Part shown: piece after piece, positions 8,678-16,396 of the stretch
Numbering within the stretch: position 1 is the first letter of the stretch
Layout: the number at the start of each line of letters is the position of its first letter
Origin: Clostridia bacterium
Lineage (GTDB): Bacteria > Bacillota > Peptococcia > DRI-13 > SV3-B141
Assembly: GCA_018433015.1 (NCBI GenBank)
Contig: JAHDSB010000001.1
Span: 1-41,296, forward strand
Length of the DNA: 41,296 nt
Direction of reading: 5' to 3'
The notes under the pieces: model-generated
What the model was told of the DNA's origin: nothing
The model's input: the letters and a program-made list of their open reading frames with translations, nothing else
Database searches by the model: none
Translations under genes and position numbers: made by a program

Positions 8678-8712
8678 GCCGCTGCAGTTAAAATACTGGA
8701 GCGGCCTTTTTA
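8678..8712 (+). terminator. Intrinsic terminator with no obvious upstream gene
   Basis: GCCGCT pairs with AGCGGC, then after a G-G mismatch CAGT pairs with ACTG around a TAAAAT loop, followed by CTTTTTAT. Orientation is plus. The only gene immediately upstream is the minus-strand BceB-like gene, so this terminates either a short unannotated plus-strand transcript, antisense transcription, or an attenuated leader of the DUF4430 operon. Confidence 0.75.
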
Positions 8713-8825
8713 TAATTTATTTGGAAATTATAATAGTTCATATTTATTAACAAATACGCATGGAAAACTGAATTTTGCACATTGAAAGAAACAAAATAAG
8801 CATGAAATAATGTAAAGCAAGCAAT

Positions 8826-8854
8826 TTGTAAATAAATACCGCTTATGATACAAA
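8826..8854 (+). promoter_or_regulatory. Predicted sigma-A promoter of the DUF4430-MoxR-vWA operon
   Basis: TTGTAA (8826-8831), a 17-base spacer and TACAAA (8849-8854), with a TG one base before the -10 (extended -10). It lies about 45 bases before the first start codon. Assigned by pattern only. Confidence 0.5.
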
Positions 8855-8899
8855 ATAAGGTGTATAGATATATGAAGATATGGATGTGGAGGTTATATC

Positions 8900-10279
8900 T
8901 TGCAAGATAAAAGGAGTATATCAAGTCTGATAATAGCAACACTATTAATTGTTGTTTTGTTGCTAGTCGGATGTGTAAAGGAAAAACAAAAGGTTATCTC
9001 TAATAGGGAACCCCAACTAGGTCAAGTTAATGTAGCTGAGCAAAGGCCTGAAAATAAAACTGATTATAATACGCCTGAATTCAATACGGAGAAGAGCGGG
9101 GCAGAGGAAAGTATAAAGATAAATAAGGACTACAAAGGTATAGAAAGTAAGGGAAAAAGTGAAAAGAGTAACAATATTGAAGATAGTAAAGATAGTAAAG
9201 ATAATAAGGATGAGGGCAGCGATACTAAGGAAAAAGAGTTATCTGAGGAAAGTTTAGATAACAAAAATAATGATGACAGCAATGATGGCAAGGACGAAGA
9301 GGTATATGGCGACTATCAAGGACCAGTACAGGGAGAGATAAAATATCAGGAAGGACGACCTGCCGGAGAAAATTCTAAGGAGTATAAAGCCTCGGGAGAT
9401 ATAGAGAGTCCCTATAAAGTTGATCTGATAGTTACCACGGATTATGGACACAACAAGATCTTTGCCAAAAATGTAGGTTTAGTAAAGGATGAAGTTGGTA
9501 TGGAGGTTTTGTTTAGAAATCTCGATATTCAAACGGCCTACGGGGGAGGTTTTGTCAATGCTATCAATGGAATAGAGTCCCAATATACCTTCTTTACCGG
9601 AAAAAATAGGAAAAAGGTGGATTGGTTCTATTGGGTCAATGGGATATTAGCGCCCATAGGAATCGCCGAGTATAAGCCCCAACCCGGTGATGTCATTTGG
9701 TGGGACCATCATAATTGGAGTACAACGATGTTTGTACCGGCAGTGATTGGTGCTTATCCTCAGCCCTTCAAAAATGGATTTTGGGGAAAGAACCCCGGTA
9801 CGATGATCATGTATTGCGAGGAATGGCAAGCTGAGGCGGAAAAATTAAAGGCAAGTCTGTTGGAACAGGGAGTTAAACAGATAGATGTTATTCCTTACAA
9901 TCCGGAATTAGTAAAGAAACCCTCCAAATATTGCATATTATTAGGACCGTGGGAAGAGTTAAGGAAAGACAATGAGATGTTACAGGATATCAATATGAAG
10001 AATAAGTTGCTGGGGGTGTATGTGAAATTTGCAGAGGGAAAAGTAGCAGGTTTGAATTACAAAGGTAAAACTATAGTGACCTATGATAATGCGGGGGCTA
10101 TTTATAGTTTTACAGCACATCAGGGTGGGATAAAACCAATTTGGTTAATAACTGGGTCAAATAAAGAAGGAACACACAAGGCTTGGGAATTACTGATGAA
10201 TAAACCTGAGACTATCGATAAATATTTTGGTGTCGTGGTAACAGAAAAGGAAGTTCTAAATGTACCTTTTGTAAACTAA
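8900..10279 (+). CDS. DUF4430 (transcobalamin C-terminal-like) lipoprotein with acidic linker
   Basis: A 459-residue surface lipoprotein starting at TTG, eight bases after GGAGG. The signal helix ends in a lipobox with Cys25 (LLVGCVKEK). Residues ~30-170 form a low-complexity linker rich in Asp, Lys, Glu, Asn and Ser. Residues ~172-274 match DUF4430, the beta-domain fold of transcobalamin and intrinsic factor: the VDWFYWVNGILAPIGIAEY and KPQPGDVIWWDHHNW segments correspond to the characteristic 'W...VNG....G...Y.l..GD.v.W' pattern. Residues ~275-459 are a further domain I do not recognise. It heads a nine-gene operon ending in an alpha-barrel SLH protein. Binding of cobalamin or another corrinoid is plausible from family relationship and the nearby B12 riboswitch, but is not proven. 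Confidence 0.82.
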   Translation: MQDKRSISSLIIATLLIVVLLLVGCVKEKQKVISNREPQLGQVNVAEQRPENKTDYNTPEFNTEKSGAEESIKINKDYKGIESKGKSEKSNNIEDSKDSKDNKDEGSDTKEKELSEESLDNKNNDDSNDGKDEEVYGDYQGPVQGEIKYQEGRPAGENSKEYKASGDIESPYKVDLIVTTDYGHNKIFAKNVGLVKDEVGMEVLFRNLDIQTAYGGGFVNAINGIESQYTFFTGKNRKKVDWFYWVNGILAPIGIAEYKPQPGDVIWWDHHNWSTTMFVPAVIGAYPQPFKNGFWGKNPGTMIMYCEEWQAEAEKLKASLLEQGVKQIDVIPYNPELVKKPSKYCILLGPWEELRKDNEMLQDINMKNKLLGVYVKFAEGKVAGLNYKGKTIVTYDNAGAIYSFTAHQGGIKPIWLITGSNKEGTHKAWELLMNKPETIDKYFGVVVTEKEVLNVPFVN

Positions 10280-10294
10280 AGGAAGTGGTGATCG

Positions 10295-12316
10295 TTGTTA
10301 AAAAGGGCCCAAAAACTGCTGCTTGTAAGCTTAGTATTATTAGCTTTTGTTTTATGTAGCAAGGTTTATGCTGAAGACCAGTTAAAAATTTCCTCTGAGA
10401 TAGGGTTTGCAGGAAAATGTAAGCTGGGAGGTTTTAATCCTGTTGAAGTTGTATTAGAAGCAGCAGACCAGGAGATAAAGGGAACATTAAGAGTTAGTGT
10501 GGGTGAGAAAGTTTTTAGTCATTCGGTGGAATTAGCTCCGGGGGCAATTAAAAGATATGAAATGTCCGTACCAATTTTTCAAGCCAAAGAGCAGATTACA
10601 ATAGAGTTTATACAAGCTGAAAAAGTAATAGAAACTGAAGTGTTGCAACCGGAAATTTTGTCTCCCGACAGTATTTTTCTCGGAATTATTAGTGATAAGC
10701 CCGAGAATTATACATATATAAAAGGTCTTAGCTCTGCAATATTACCATTTGAGCAAGTAGAACTGGTACAGCTTACTCTCGATAAGGGCTATGGTTTACA
10801 AGTAATAGATAATTTCAATTTACTTGTTTTGGACGATTATTGTACGGATAATATTTCCCCTGTAGTACAAGAAACTCTCAAAAAGTGGATTGCCCGGGGA
10901 AATAGTTTTTTAGTAGGAGCAGGAAAGTACAAATATAAAACTTTAACCGGCATGTTTGCCCAGCTTAACAGTACTACACCATATGGCGAGGGAGTTATTG
11001 TTCCGGTGGAAGATTTGGAAAATTGCAGTGCTGCAGAGCTGCAAAGGGTCTGGGAAACCCATCTTACTTCTTTAGGGATAAATAAAATAATTCATAATGA
11101 TAGATTGCAACAACAAATTAACCAAGCTTTAGAGCTTTCCGGAGTTGCTGATAGTCAACTACAACCCCGGTACCATACGGTGTTATTCTTGCTGTCTGTC
11201 TTGTTTATTTATATAGTTTTGTTGCTAGGGGCTACCATTGCCAAACAGAGATTGCCTGGTGCTTTTGTCTTAGTTATTGTGTGCTTTAGTTTACTATCAT
11301 ATGGTTTAGCCTTAAAGGGCGGTGTTGCATCAAGTAAAGCAGCAGGGGCTTGCATTAATCATTATCAGGATAAGATCGTAAAGTGCTGTGGATTGAAAAG
11401 AATCTATCCTTATCAAGAAAAGGATCTATCTGTTAAACTACCTGATTCCGGGGTTATTGCCGGTTTGGGCAGTGATGCTTATCAGATAGATCCTCTCGAA
11501 AATACTTTTCTTGCTGGTGAAGAGAGAGAACAGAGCATTTTTACCAGCAGCATACATTTCCATGATAAAAAGCCTAGCCAACTAAGAATTAACGCTAACA
11601 ATGTGCTGGAGGGAAGTATATTTAATCCTCTACCAGAGAAAATGCACAACTGCGTAATGTTGGTGGGAGATACTCTCGTCCCTGTGGGGGATTTGGCCGG
11701 TATGGAACAGGTACAGCTTAATTACCAGTTGGATTATTCTCTGGGAGGGCAAGGGGATTTTCAATACCTGAATAGCATTGCCCAGCAAGGTAGCTTGTCG
11801 GAAGATCAACGACAGTTGTTGGAATATTATTACTATAATCTAGCTGGTTACTCTGCCTGTGGTAAGCTTTTGGGATTTACCGAGGAACCAACGAAGCTTG
11901 TAATGGAGGGAAAAGAACAGAAAATCAAACAATATATACTAAATGCTTTTGATCTGGAATGGGAAGGTTCTGAGGACCAGCTCTATTTGCCTAGGGGCGT
12001 TGTTAAACCCCTGGTAGATAGTTCCTTGAGAAGGGAAGTGTTGGGAGAAGAGGATAAGGATTATTTCGTATATTATGCCTTGCCAACTAATATCATGCCT
12101 CAGGAGATCAAGCTTTATGTAGAGGGACAAGAAGAGGCTCTTAGCCTGGAGGCTTTTAATTATGTACAACAGAACTGGATGTCTCTGAGGGGAGAGGTAT
12201 TAACTGATACAGAATTGGAAGCTTGTACTCTTGCTGGACCGCTAACTTTAAAAATAAGGGGAGGAGCCAGGATATTCCTACCTCAAATAGCTGTTAAAGG
12301 AAGTTTATTGCCATGA
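10295..12316 (+). CDS. Exported membrane protein of MoxR/vWA operon, function unknown
   Basis: A 673-residue protein I cannot assign to a named family. It starts at TTG with AAGGAAGTGG about nine bases upstream. There is a cleavable signal peptide (residues 1-26, ending VYA), an extracellular beta-rich region to about 120, a Rossmann-like segment at ~125-225 (IFLGIISD, NLLVLDDYC, WIARGNSFLVGAGKY) reminiscent of glutamine-amidotransferase-like domains in similar operons, two membrane helices at ~294-316 and ~322-341, and a long C-terminal region. The C-terminal part follows an even number of helices and is therefore probably outside. It overlaps the next gene by four bases (ATGA), implying translational coupling. 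It probably supplies a scaffold for the vWA proteins encoded downstream. Confidence 0.7.
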   Translation: MLKRAQKLLLVSLVLLAFVLCSKVYAEDQLKISSEIGFAGKCKLGGFNPVEVVLEAADQEIKGTLRVSVGEKVFSHSVELAPGAIKRYEMSVPIFQAKEQITIEFIQAEKVIETEVLQPEILSPDSIFLGIISDKPENYTYIKGLSSAILPFEQVELVQLTLDKGYGLQVIDNFNLLVLDDYCTDNISPVVQETLKKWIARGNSFLVGAGKYKYKTLTGMFAQLNSTTPYGEGVIVPVEDLENCSAAELQRVWETHLTSLGINKIIHNDRLQQQINQALELSGVADSQLQPRYHTVLFLLSVLFIYIVLLLGATIAKQRLPGAFVLVIVCFSLLSYGLALKGGVASSKAAGACINHYQDKIVKCCGLKRIYPYQEKDLSVKLPDSGVIAGLGSDAYQIDPLENTFLAGEEREQSIFTSSIHFHDKKPSQLRINANNVLEGSIFNPLPEKMHNCVMLVGDTLVPVGDLAGMEQVQLNYQLDYSLGGQGDFQYLNSIAQQGSLSEDQRQLLEYYYYNLAGYSACGKLLGFTEEPTKLVMEGKEQKIKQYILNAFDLEWEGSEDQLYLPRGVVKPLVDSSLRREVLGEEDKDYFVYYALPTNIMPQEIKLYVEGQEEALSLEAFNYVQQNWMSLRGEVLTDTELEACTLAGPLTLKIRGGARIFLPQIAVKGSLLP

Positions 12317-13020
12317 ATCTTTTAAAAAGCTGTGAGCTGAAACACAACAATAAATGTTTAATAGTGATAAATCTCATCATCATGAGTGTAATATTACTCA
12401 GTTGCTTTTTCATGGTAACTCTTCCCAGGGAGGGCTATAATCCTGAAGTGTATAGCAAGGTTTATTTGTATTTTGTCTTGTTTCAATTTCTGTTATATAG
12501 TGTATTAATCTCTTTCTGGGATATAACGGATTTAAATATAGATGAGATAGTTAGGGATGCAGTGGTGTTTGTGGTATCTATTGTTCCTTTGATTTTCATG
12601 ATTTTTATTATCGGACAGATAAGGGGAGCTAATATTTTGCTTCCGTTACTTGTGCAAATCATCTGGGGGATAACCATACTATCGCTGAAAAGTCTGTTGC
12701 ATTCTTGTTCTCTTGCAGGGATGTGGGTAGAGGTCCTCCTTAATATTTTCCAATTTATTGTAGTGATTGTCAGCCTGGCTTTTTTGTACTTTATTGTTTG
12801 TTATCAGCAGATAGTAGTTACAACTGTTTTTGATAAAGATATTTCTTTAATATTTTTCTTAAACCCACTATTAACAGCATTAGGACTCTTGCATACACAA
12901 ATAGGTGGCACAACGCAAATGGGAAGTATGCCCTATGTAACAAATATTCTTTTTTGGAGTTTAGCCAGCCTGATTTTCAATCTAGTAAGGCGTAAAGTGA
13001 ATAAAAGCCAAGGAGCTTAG
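12313..13020 (+). CDS. Polytopic membrane protein of MoxR/vWA operon, function unknown
   Basis: A 235-residue integral membrane protein with six or seven hydrophobic helices (about residues 15-37, 50-71, 80-102, 106-127, 137-163, 174-195 and 205-222) and a short basic C-terminus. The layout resembles ABC-2-type permease components, but there is no ATPase in the operon and no diagnostic motif, so I leave the function open. The start ATG overlaps the preceding stop in the sequence ATGA, and the following gene begins two bases after its stop. It is tightly coupled in the operon. Confidence 0.7.
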   Translation: MNLLKSCELKHNNKCLIVINLIIMSVILLSCFFMVTLPREGYNPEVYSKVYLYFVLFQFLLYSVLISFWDITDLNIDEIVRDAVVFVVSIVPLIFMIFIIGQIRGANILLPLLVQIIWGITILSLKSLLHSCSLAGMWVEVLLNIFQFIVVIVSLAFLYFIVCYQQIVVTTVFDKDISLIFFLNPLLTALGLLHTQIGGTTQMGSMPYVTNILFWSLASLIFNLVRRKVNKSQGA

Positions 13021-13022
13021 TT

Positions 13023-14600
13023 ATGAGAAAAGAAGATAAAATTATTTCTTTCATAAAGAGATTGCGCAGGAGAATTTGGCTTTCTACCTTACTGAAAATG
13101 TTTTTTAATTCTTTAATATGTACGGGAATTGCTTGCTTTTGTTTAGTAGCTATTAGTCACTTAACGCCTGTAGTCTATATTTATCGCAAAGCCGTGTTTT
13201 TGGTAGCTATGCTTATGGCTCTAGGCTTAAGTGTAGGGCTAATTAAACGGCCTACTCTTTTTAAAACGGCCGTAGTAGGGGATAGTTTAGGACTGCAGGA
13301 GCGTTTAGTAACCTATTTAGAATATAAGGATCTAGATGCACCGGTGATAGAGCTTTTTGTAAGAGAGACGGAAGAGACTTTAGAGAATAGTAGTTATCTG
13401 GATGAATTTAAGCTTAATATCTCGGGTAAAAAAGTATTATGTGCTTTTGTTCTTATCGTAGGGGCGGCGGGGCTTTCTTTTTTACCTTCCACAAAGAGAG
13501 ATGTTGCTCTGCATAGTCAGGAAATAAACCAGAAGATTAAAGAAGAAGCCCAAATTATTACGGCTAAAACAGAGGAATTAGGGCAGGAAGAAGAGCTGCC
13601 TCCAGAACAACGGCAAAAAATGTTGTCTACCTTAGAAAAGTTGAGTAAAGAGTTGAATAGAAGTTTTGCTTACCAGGAAGCAGCGGCTCATGTGGCTCAA
13701 GCCCAACAACAGCTAGCACTACTTAATGAGCATCACCGTCAGGACGGTTTGGAAAGTTTGCAAGGGATTCTCTCTGGTTTATCCCCGAATCATCCGGTCT
13801 TGCAACAAGCTGAACTAGAAGGAAGCAGAGAAGATTTATTACAAGCTTTAGAACAAGAAAATTTTAGTAGTGAAGAACAAAAAGCTATGCTGGAAAACAT
13901 AGCTGAAATGCAAAGGGAATATTCTGCTGGGGACGATACATTGGAAAAAATAAAGGACTCCCTGCAAGAAAAAAACTTAACAGGGAAAGAGTTAGTAGAG
14001 GCATTAAAAAAAGAGAGACAGGATGTTGCTTCTTGCCGGAATATTGCAGAAACTGAAATTACTTTACAGCAGATGAAAGAGCGCTTATTAGCTCGGGATA
14101 ATAAGGGATTCAAAAGCTTGGGCGGAGAAGATAAGGCTGCTGATTTTGCTAAAGGAGAAATAGAAAAAGCGGGAAACGGTGAATTAACAGCAGAAAGATC
14201 CGAAGAAATAGCCTTAGGACAATATGGCACCAAACATATGCGCAGTTCCAGTGGGATAGGAGGCGGAGGTCCACTTAACTCCCAAGAAGGTAGCGAAGAG
14301 AGTAGAGAAGGAGAAATAGAGAAAAAAGCGGTAGGAACTCGGCTTAGTTCAGAGGAAAGTCAGACTTCCTATGTACAGGGACAGTGGCAGGAGCAAGGTA
14401 AAATACAGAACAAATATTCTCCAGATGCCTTGGAAATAGAGGGAGAAAATAAAGCGTTAGCAGCAATGTATGGAGGTTTTCGCAGAGAAGGTATGGAGTA
14501 TGTTGCTAAACAGGAAATACCTCTAGCCAGAAAACAGTTGGTGTTAGATTATTATCTAAAGTTGAGCGGGGGGCAGAATGATGCAGGAGCAAGTGATTAA
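13023..14600 (+). CDS. Membrane-anchored coiled-coil protein of MoxR/vWA operon
   Basis: A 525-residue protein with two N-terminal membrane helices (~22-45 and ~55-74), a third at ~138-155, and then a long Glu/Gln/Lys-rich, helix-forming region (~165-370) with strong coiled-coil character. The C-terminal ~150 residues are Gly/Ser/Glu-rich and likely flexible. The overall plan resembles DUF4175-like proteins found beside MoxR ATPases, but I cannot confirm the family. AAGGAG lies seven bases before the ATG. The last 23 bases overlap the moxR gene. It may be a membrane-tethered partner or substrate of the ATPase. Confidence 0.7.
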   Translation: MRKEDKIISFIKRLRRRIWLSTLLKMFFNSLICTGIACFCLVAISHLTPVVYIYRKAVFLVAMLMALGLSVGLIKRPTLFKTAVVGDSLGLQERLVTYLEYKDLDAPVIELFVRETEETLENSSYLDEFKLNISGKKVLCAFVLIVGAAGLSFLPSTKRDVALHSQEINQKIKEEAQIITAKTEELGQEEELPPEQRQKMLSTLEKLSKELNRSFAYQEAAAHVAQAQQQLALLNEHHRQDGLESLQGILSGLSPNHPVLQQAELEGSREDLLQALEQENFSSEEQKAMLENIAEMQREYSAGDDTLEKIKDSLQEKNLTGKELVEALKKERQDVASCRNIAETEITLQQMKERLLARDNKGFKSLGGEDKAADFAKGEIEKAGNGELTAERSEEIALGQYGTKHMRSSSGIGGGGPLNSQEGSEESREGEIEKKAVGTRLSSEESQTSYVQGQWQEQGKIQNKYSPDALEIEGENKALAAMYGGFRREGMEYVAKQEIPLARKQLVLDYYLKLSGGQNDAGASD

Positions 14601-15552
14601 CTCTTTTAAAGAACAGTTCACAGCTATTGTGGAAGAAGTAGAAAAACAGGTGGTAGGTCAGGAAGAAATCGTAAAAAATACGTTAATAGGGATCATTGCG
14701 GGAGGAAATATTCTCATTGAAGGGACACCGGGTTTAGGTAAAACGGTGCTCGTTAAGACATTTGCGAAAGTGCTGGATTTGCCTTTTTCTCGGATCCAGT
14801 TTACTCCCGATCTAATGCCGGTAGATATAATCGGTACAACCATAGTTACTAAACAGGAGAATAAGATAGATTTTGTGTTTCAAAAAGGTCCTATTTTTAG
14901 CTCTTTAGTCCTGGCTGATGAAATCAATAGGGCTACTCCTAAAACTCAGAGTGCTATGTTGGAAGCCATGCAAGAGAAGACGGTAACTGTAGGCAAATCT
15001 ACTCATAAATTGCCCCAACCTTTTTTTGTTTTAGCCACGGAAAACCCTTTAGAGATGGAAGGGACATATCCCCTCCCGGAAGCTCAATTGGATAGATTCT
15101 TGTTCAAATTAAACATTAAATTGCCACCTAAAGAAGATCTCTTAAAAATAATAGATATAACTGTCAGTGGTTATGGCGAACCGCAAATTCGGAAGCAGGT
15201 AAATCAACAACAGCTGTTGGAGATGAAAGAAAAAGCCCTGCAAATTCCTGTGGCAGCCAGTGTGAAAGAAAAAGCCCTTAGTATTATGATTCAAACCCAT
15301 CCGGAAGGGACAACTCTTTCCCTAGTAAAAGACTATGTGAAGAGCGGAGCCAGCCCGCGGGGGGTGCAAGGGATGATCATGGCTGCTAAAGTTAGAGCTT
15401 TAGCAGAGGGTCGGTATAATGTTGCTTTAGAGGATGTTTATACTGTTGCCTTGCCTTGTCTCCGTCATCGCATATTCTTGAATTTTAAAGCCCAGGCCGA
15501 AAAAATTAATCCTGATGAGATAATTCAGGAAATTATCAAGAAGGTGCACTAA
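14578..15552 (+). CDS. moxR: MoxR-family AAA+ ATPase
   Basis: A 324-residue cytoplasmic AAA+ ATPase of the normal MoxR length. Walker A is GTPGLGKT (residues 49-56), Walker B is LVLADEIN (Asp114-Glu115), sensor 1 is in LATENPLEMEGTYPLPEAQ (Asn156), and LDRFLFKL follows. MoxR proteins act with vWA-domain partners as chaperone-like machines that mature or remodel protein complexes or insert cofactors; they are distant relatives of the AAA+ subunits of Mg and Co chelatases. Here three downstream genes encode vWA-type proteins, the classic arrangement. The start overlaps the previous gene by 23 bases; a second ATG three bases on is equally possible. Confidence 0.95.
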   Translation: MMQEQVINSFKEQFTAIVEEVEKQVVGQEEIVKNTLIGIIAGGNILIEGTPGLGKTVLVKTFAKVLDLPFSRIQFTPDLMPVDIIGTTIVTKQENKIDFVFQKGPIFSSLVLADEINRATPKTQSAMLEAMQEKTVTVGKSTHKLPQPFFVLATENPLEMEGTYPLPEAQLDRFLFKLNIKLPPKEDLLKIIDITVSGYGEPQIRKQVNQQQLLEMKEKALQIPVAASVKEKALSIMIQTHPEGTTLSLVKDYVKSGASPRGVQGMIMAAKVRALAEGRYNVALEDVYTVALPCLRHRIFLNFKAQAEKINPDEIIQEIIKKVH

Positions 15553-15553
15553 T

Positions 15554-16396
15554 TTGGAGGCTTTTTTAAAAGAAATAGAGGGTCTTAAGATAGTACCTAA
15601 AAAAATGCTTAAAAAGGGTGGTAGAGGAAGTTATAAAGGAACAGGCCGAGGCGACTCTTTAGATTTTTACGGACATCGCAGGTATGTGGCGGGGGATGAT
15701 ATTCGGAAAATAGATTGGCTGGCTTACACCCGCACAGAGGAATTGTATGTGAAAGAATTTACAGAAGAAAAGGAATTGCATGTTAATGTAGTCTTGGATA
15801 ACAGTGCCTCTATGGATTATGGCGATCCAAATAAATGGGAAATGGCCAGAACCTTAGCCTTAGGGTTAAGTTATTTAACTTTAAAACAAAAGGATTCCTT
15901 GAGTTTCTATACTATCAATGATGATCTTATATGCATTCAACAGTATATGCGGGGAAAAGAAAACTTTTTTAATCTTCTGCAGCTTATGGAAAATGCACCT
16001 TGCCGGGGGACTACTGTTTTTACAAAGCTAATGCAATTAGAGACCGGGCGATCAGGTATTACTTTTGTTATCTCTGATTTGTTAGAGAAGAATTGGAGTG
16101 AAATCTTAGATTATCTAAATGTTTATGGTCAGGAGATTGTGATAATCCATAGCTTAGCTCCCTCCGAGTTAACGCCCAATTTAGCAGAAGAACTTAAATT
16201 AATAGATAAAGAGACGGGAAAAATTAGAAAAATACACTTTAACAGTACGGTAAGAGCTAGCTATATGAAAAAAATCAGGGAATTTATTGCTCAGAACAGA
16301 GAAATATGTACCTCCCGGGAAGCCCAATATGTTTTGGCTGTGACAGATATGCTCCCTGTAACTATTCTGGCTAGGGCTGTGGAGGTATTTAAATGA
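15554..16396 (+). CDS. DUF58 domain protein (vWA-like, MoxR partner)
   Basis: A 280-residue soluble protein starting at TTG, eight bases after AAGGTG. The DUF58 signature GDDIRKIDWLAYTR is at ~47-60, preceded by LDFYGHRRYVAG. It continues into a vWA-like fold whose metal-site motif is DNSASM (Asp82, Ser84, Ser86). No membrane helix is visible, so it is expected in the cytoplasm with MoxR. It begins one base after the moxR stop codon and overlaps the next gene by four bases, giving a strictly coupled moxR-DUF58-batA order seen in many bacteria. Its client is unknown. Confidence 0.92.
   Translation: MEAFLKEIEGLKIVPKKMLKKGGRGSYKGTGRGDSLDFYGHRRYVAGDDIRKIDWLAYTRTEELYVKEFTEEKELHVNVVLDNSASMDYGDPNKWEMARTLALGLSYLTLKQKDSLSFYTINDDLICIQQYMRGKENFFNLLQLMENAPCRGTTVFTKLMQLETGRSGITFVISDLLEKNWSEILDYLNVYGQEIVIIHSLAPSELTPNLAEELKLIDKETGKIRKIHFNSTVRASYMKKIREFIAQNREICTSREAQYVLAVTDMLPVTILARAVEVFK

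Larger units (their letters stand above)
8546..8899. other. Intergenic region between BceB-like gene and DUF4430 operon
   Basis: A 354-base divergent intergenic region. It contains a plus-strand terminator (8678-8712), a promoter for the downstream operon (8826-8854) and, on the minus strand, a TATAAT at about 8569-8574 that may serve the BceB-like gene, though no good -35 is visible. The open frame on the minus strand here is low-complexity and has no ribosome binding site, so I do not call a gene. Confidence 0.6.

Noticed and set aside
8688-8942. Minus-strand open frame encoding 84 residues
   Set aside because: Aromatic, low-complexity composition, no ribosome binding site, and it overlaps a terminator, a promoter and the start of the DUF4430 gene.
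12313-13020. ABC-2 transporter permease
   Set aside because: Only the number of helices fits; there is no ATPase in the operon and no diagnostic motif.
13790-14233. 147-residue minus-strand open frame
   Set aside because: Ser/Cys/Phe-rich translation typical of the shadow of a Glu/Lys-rich coiled-coil gene on the other strand.
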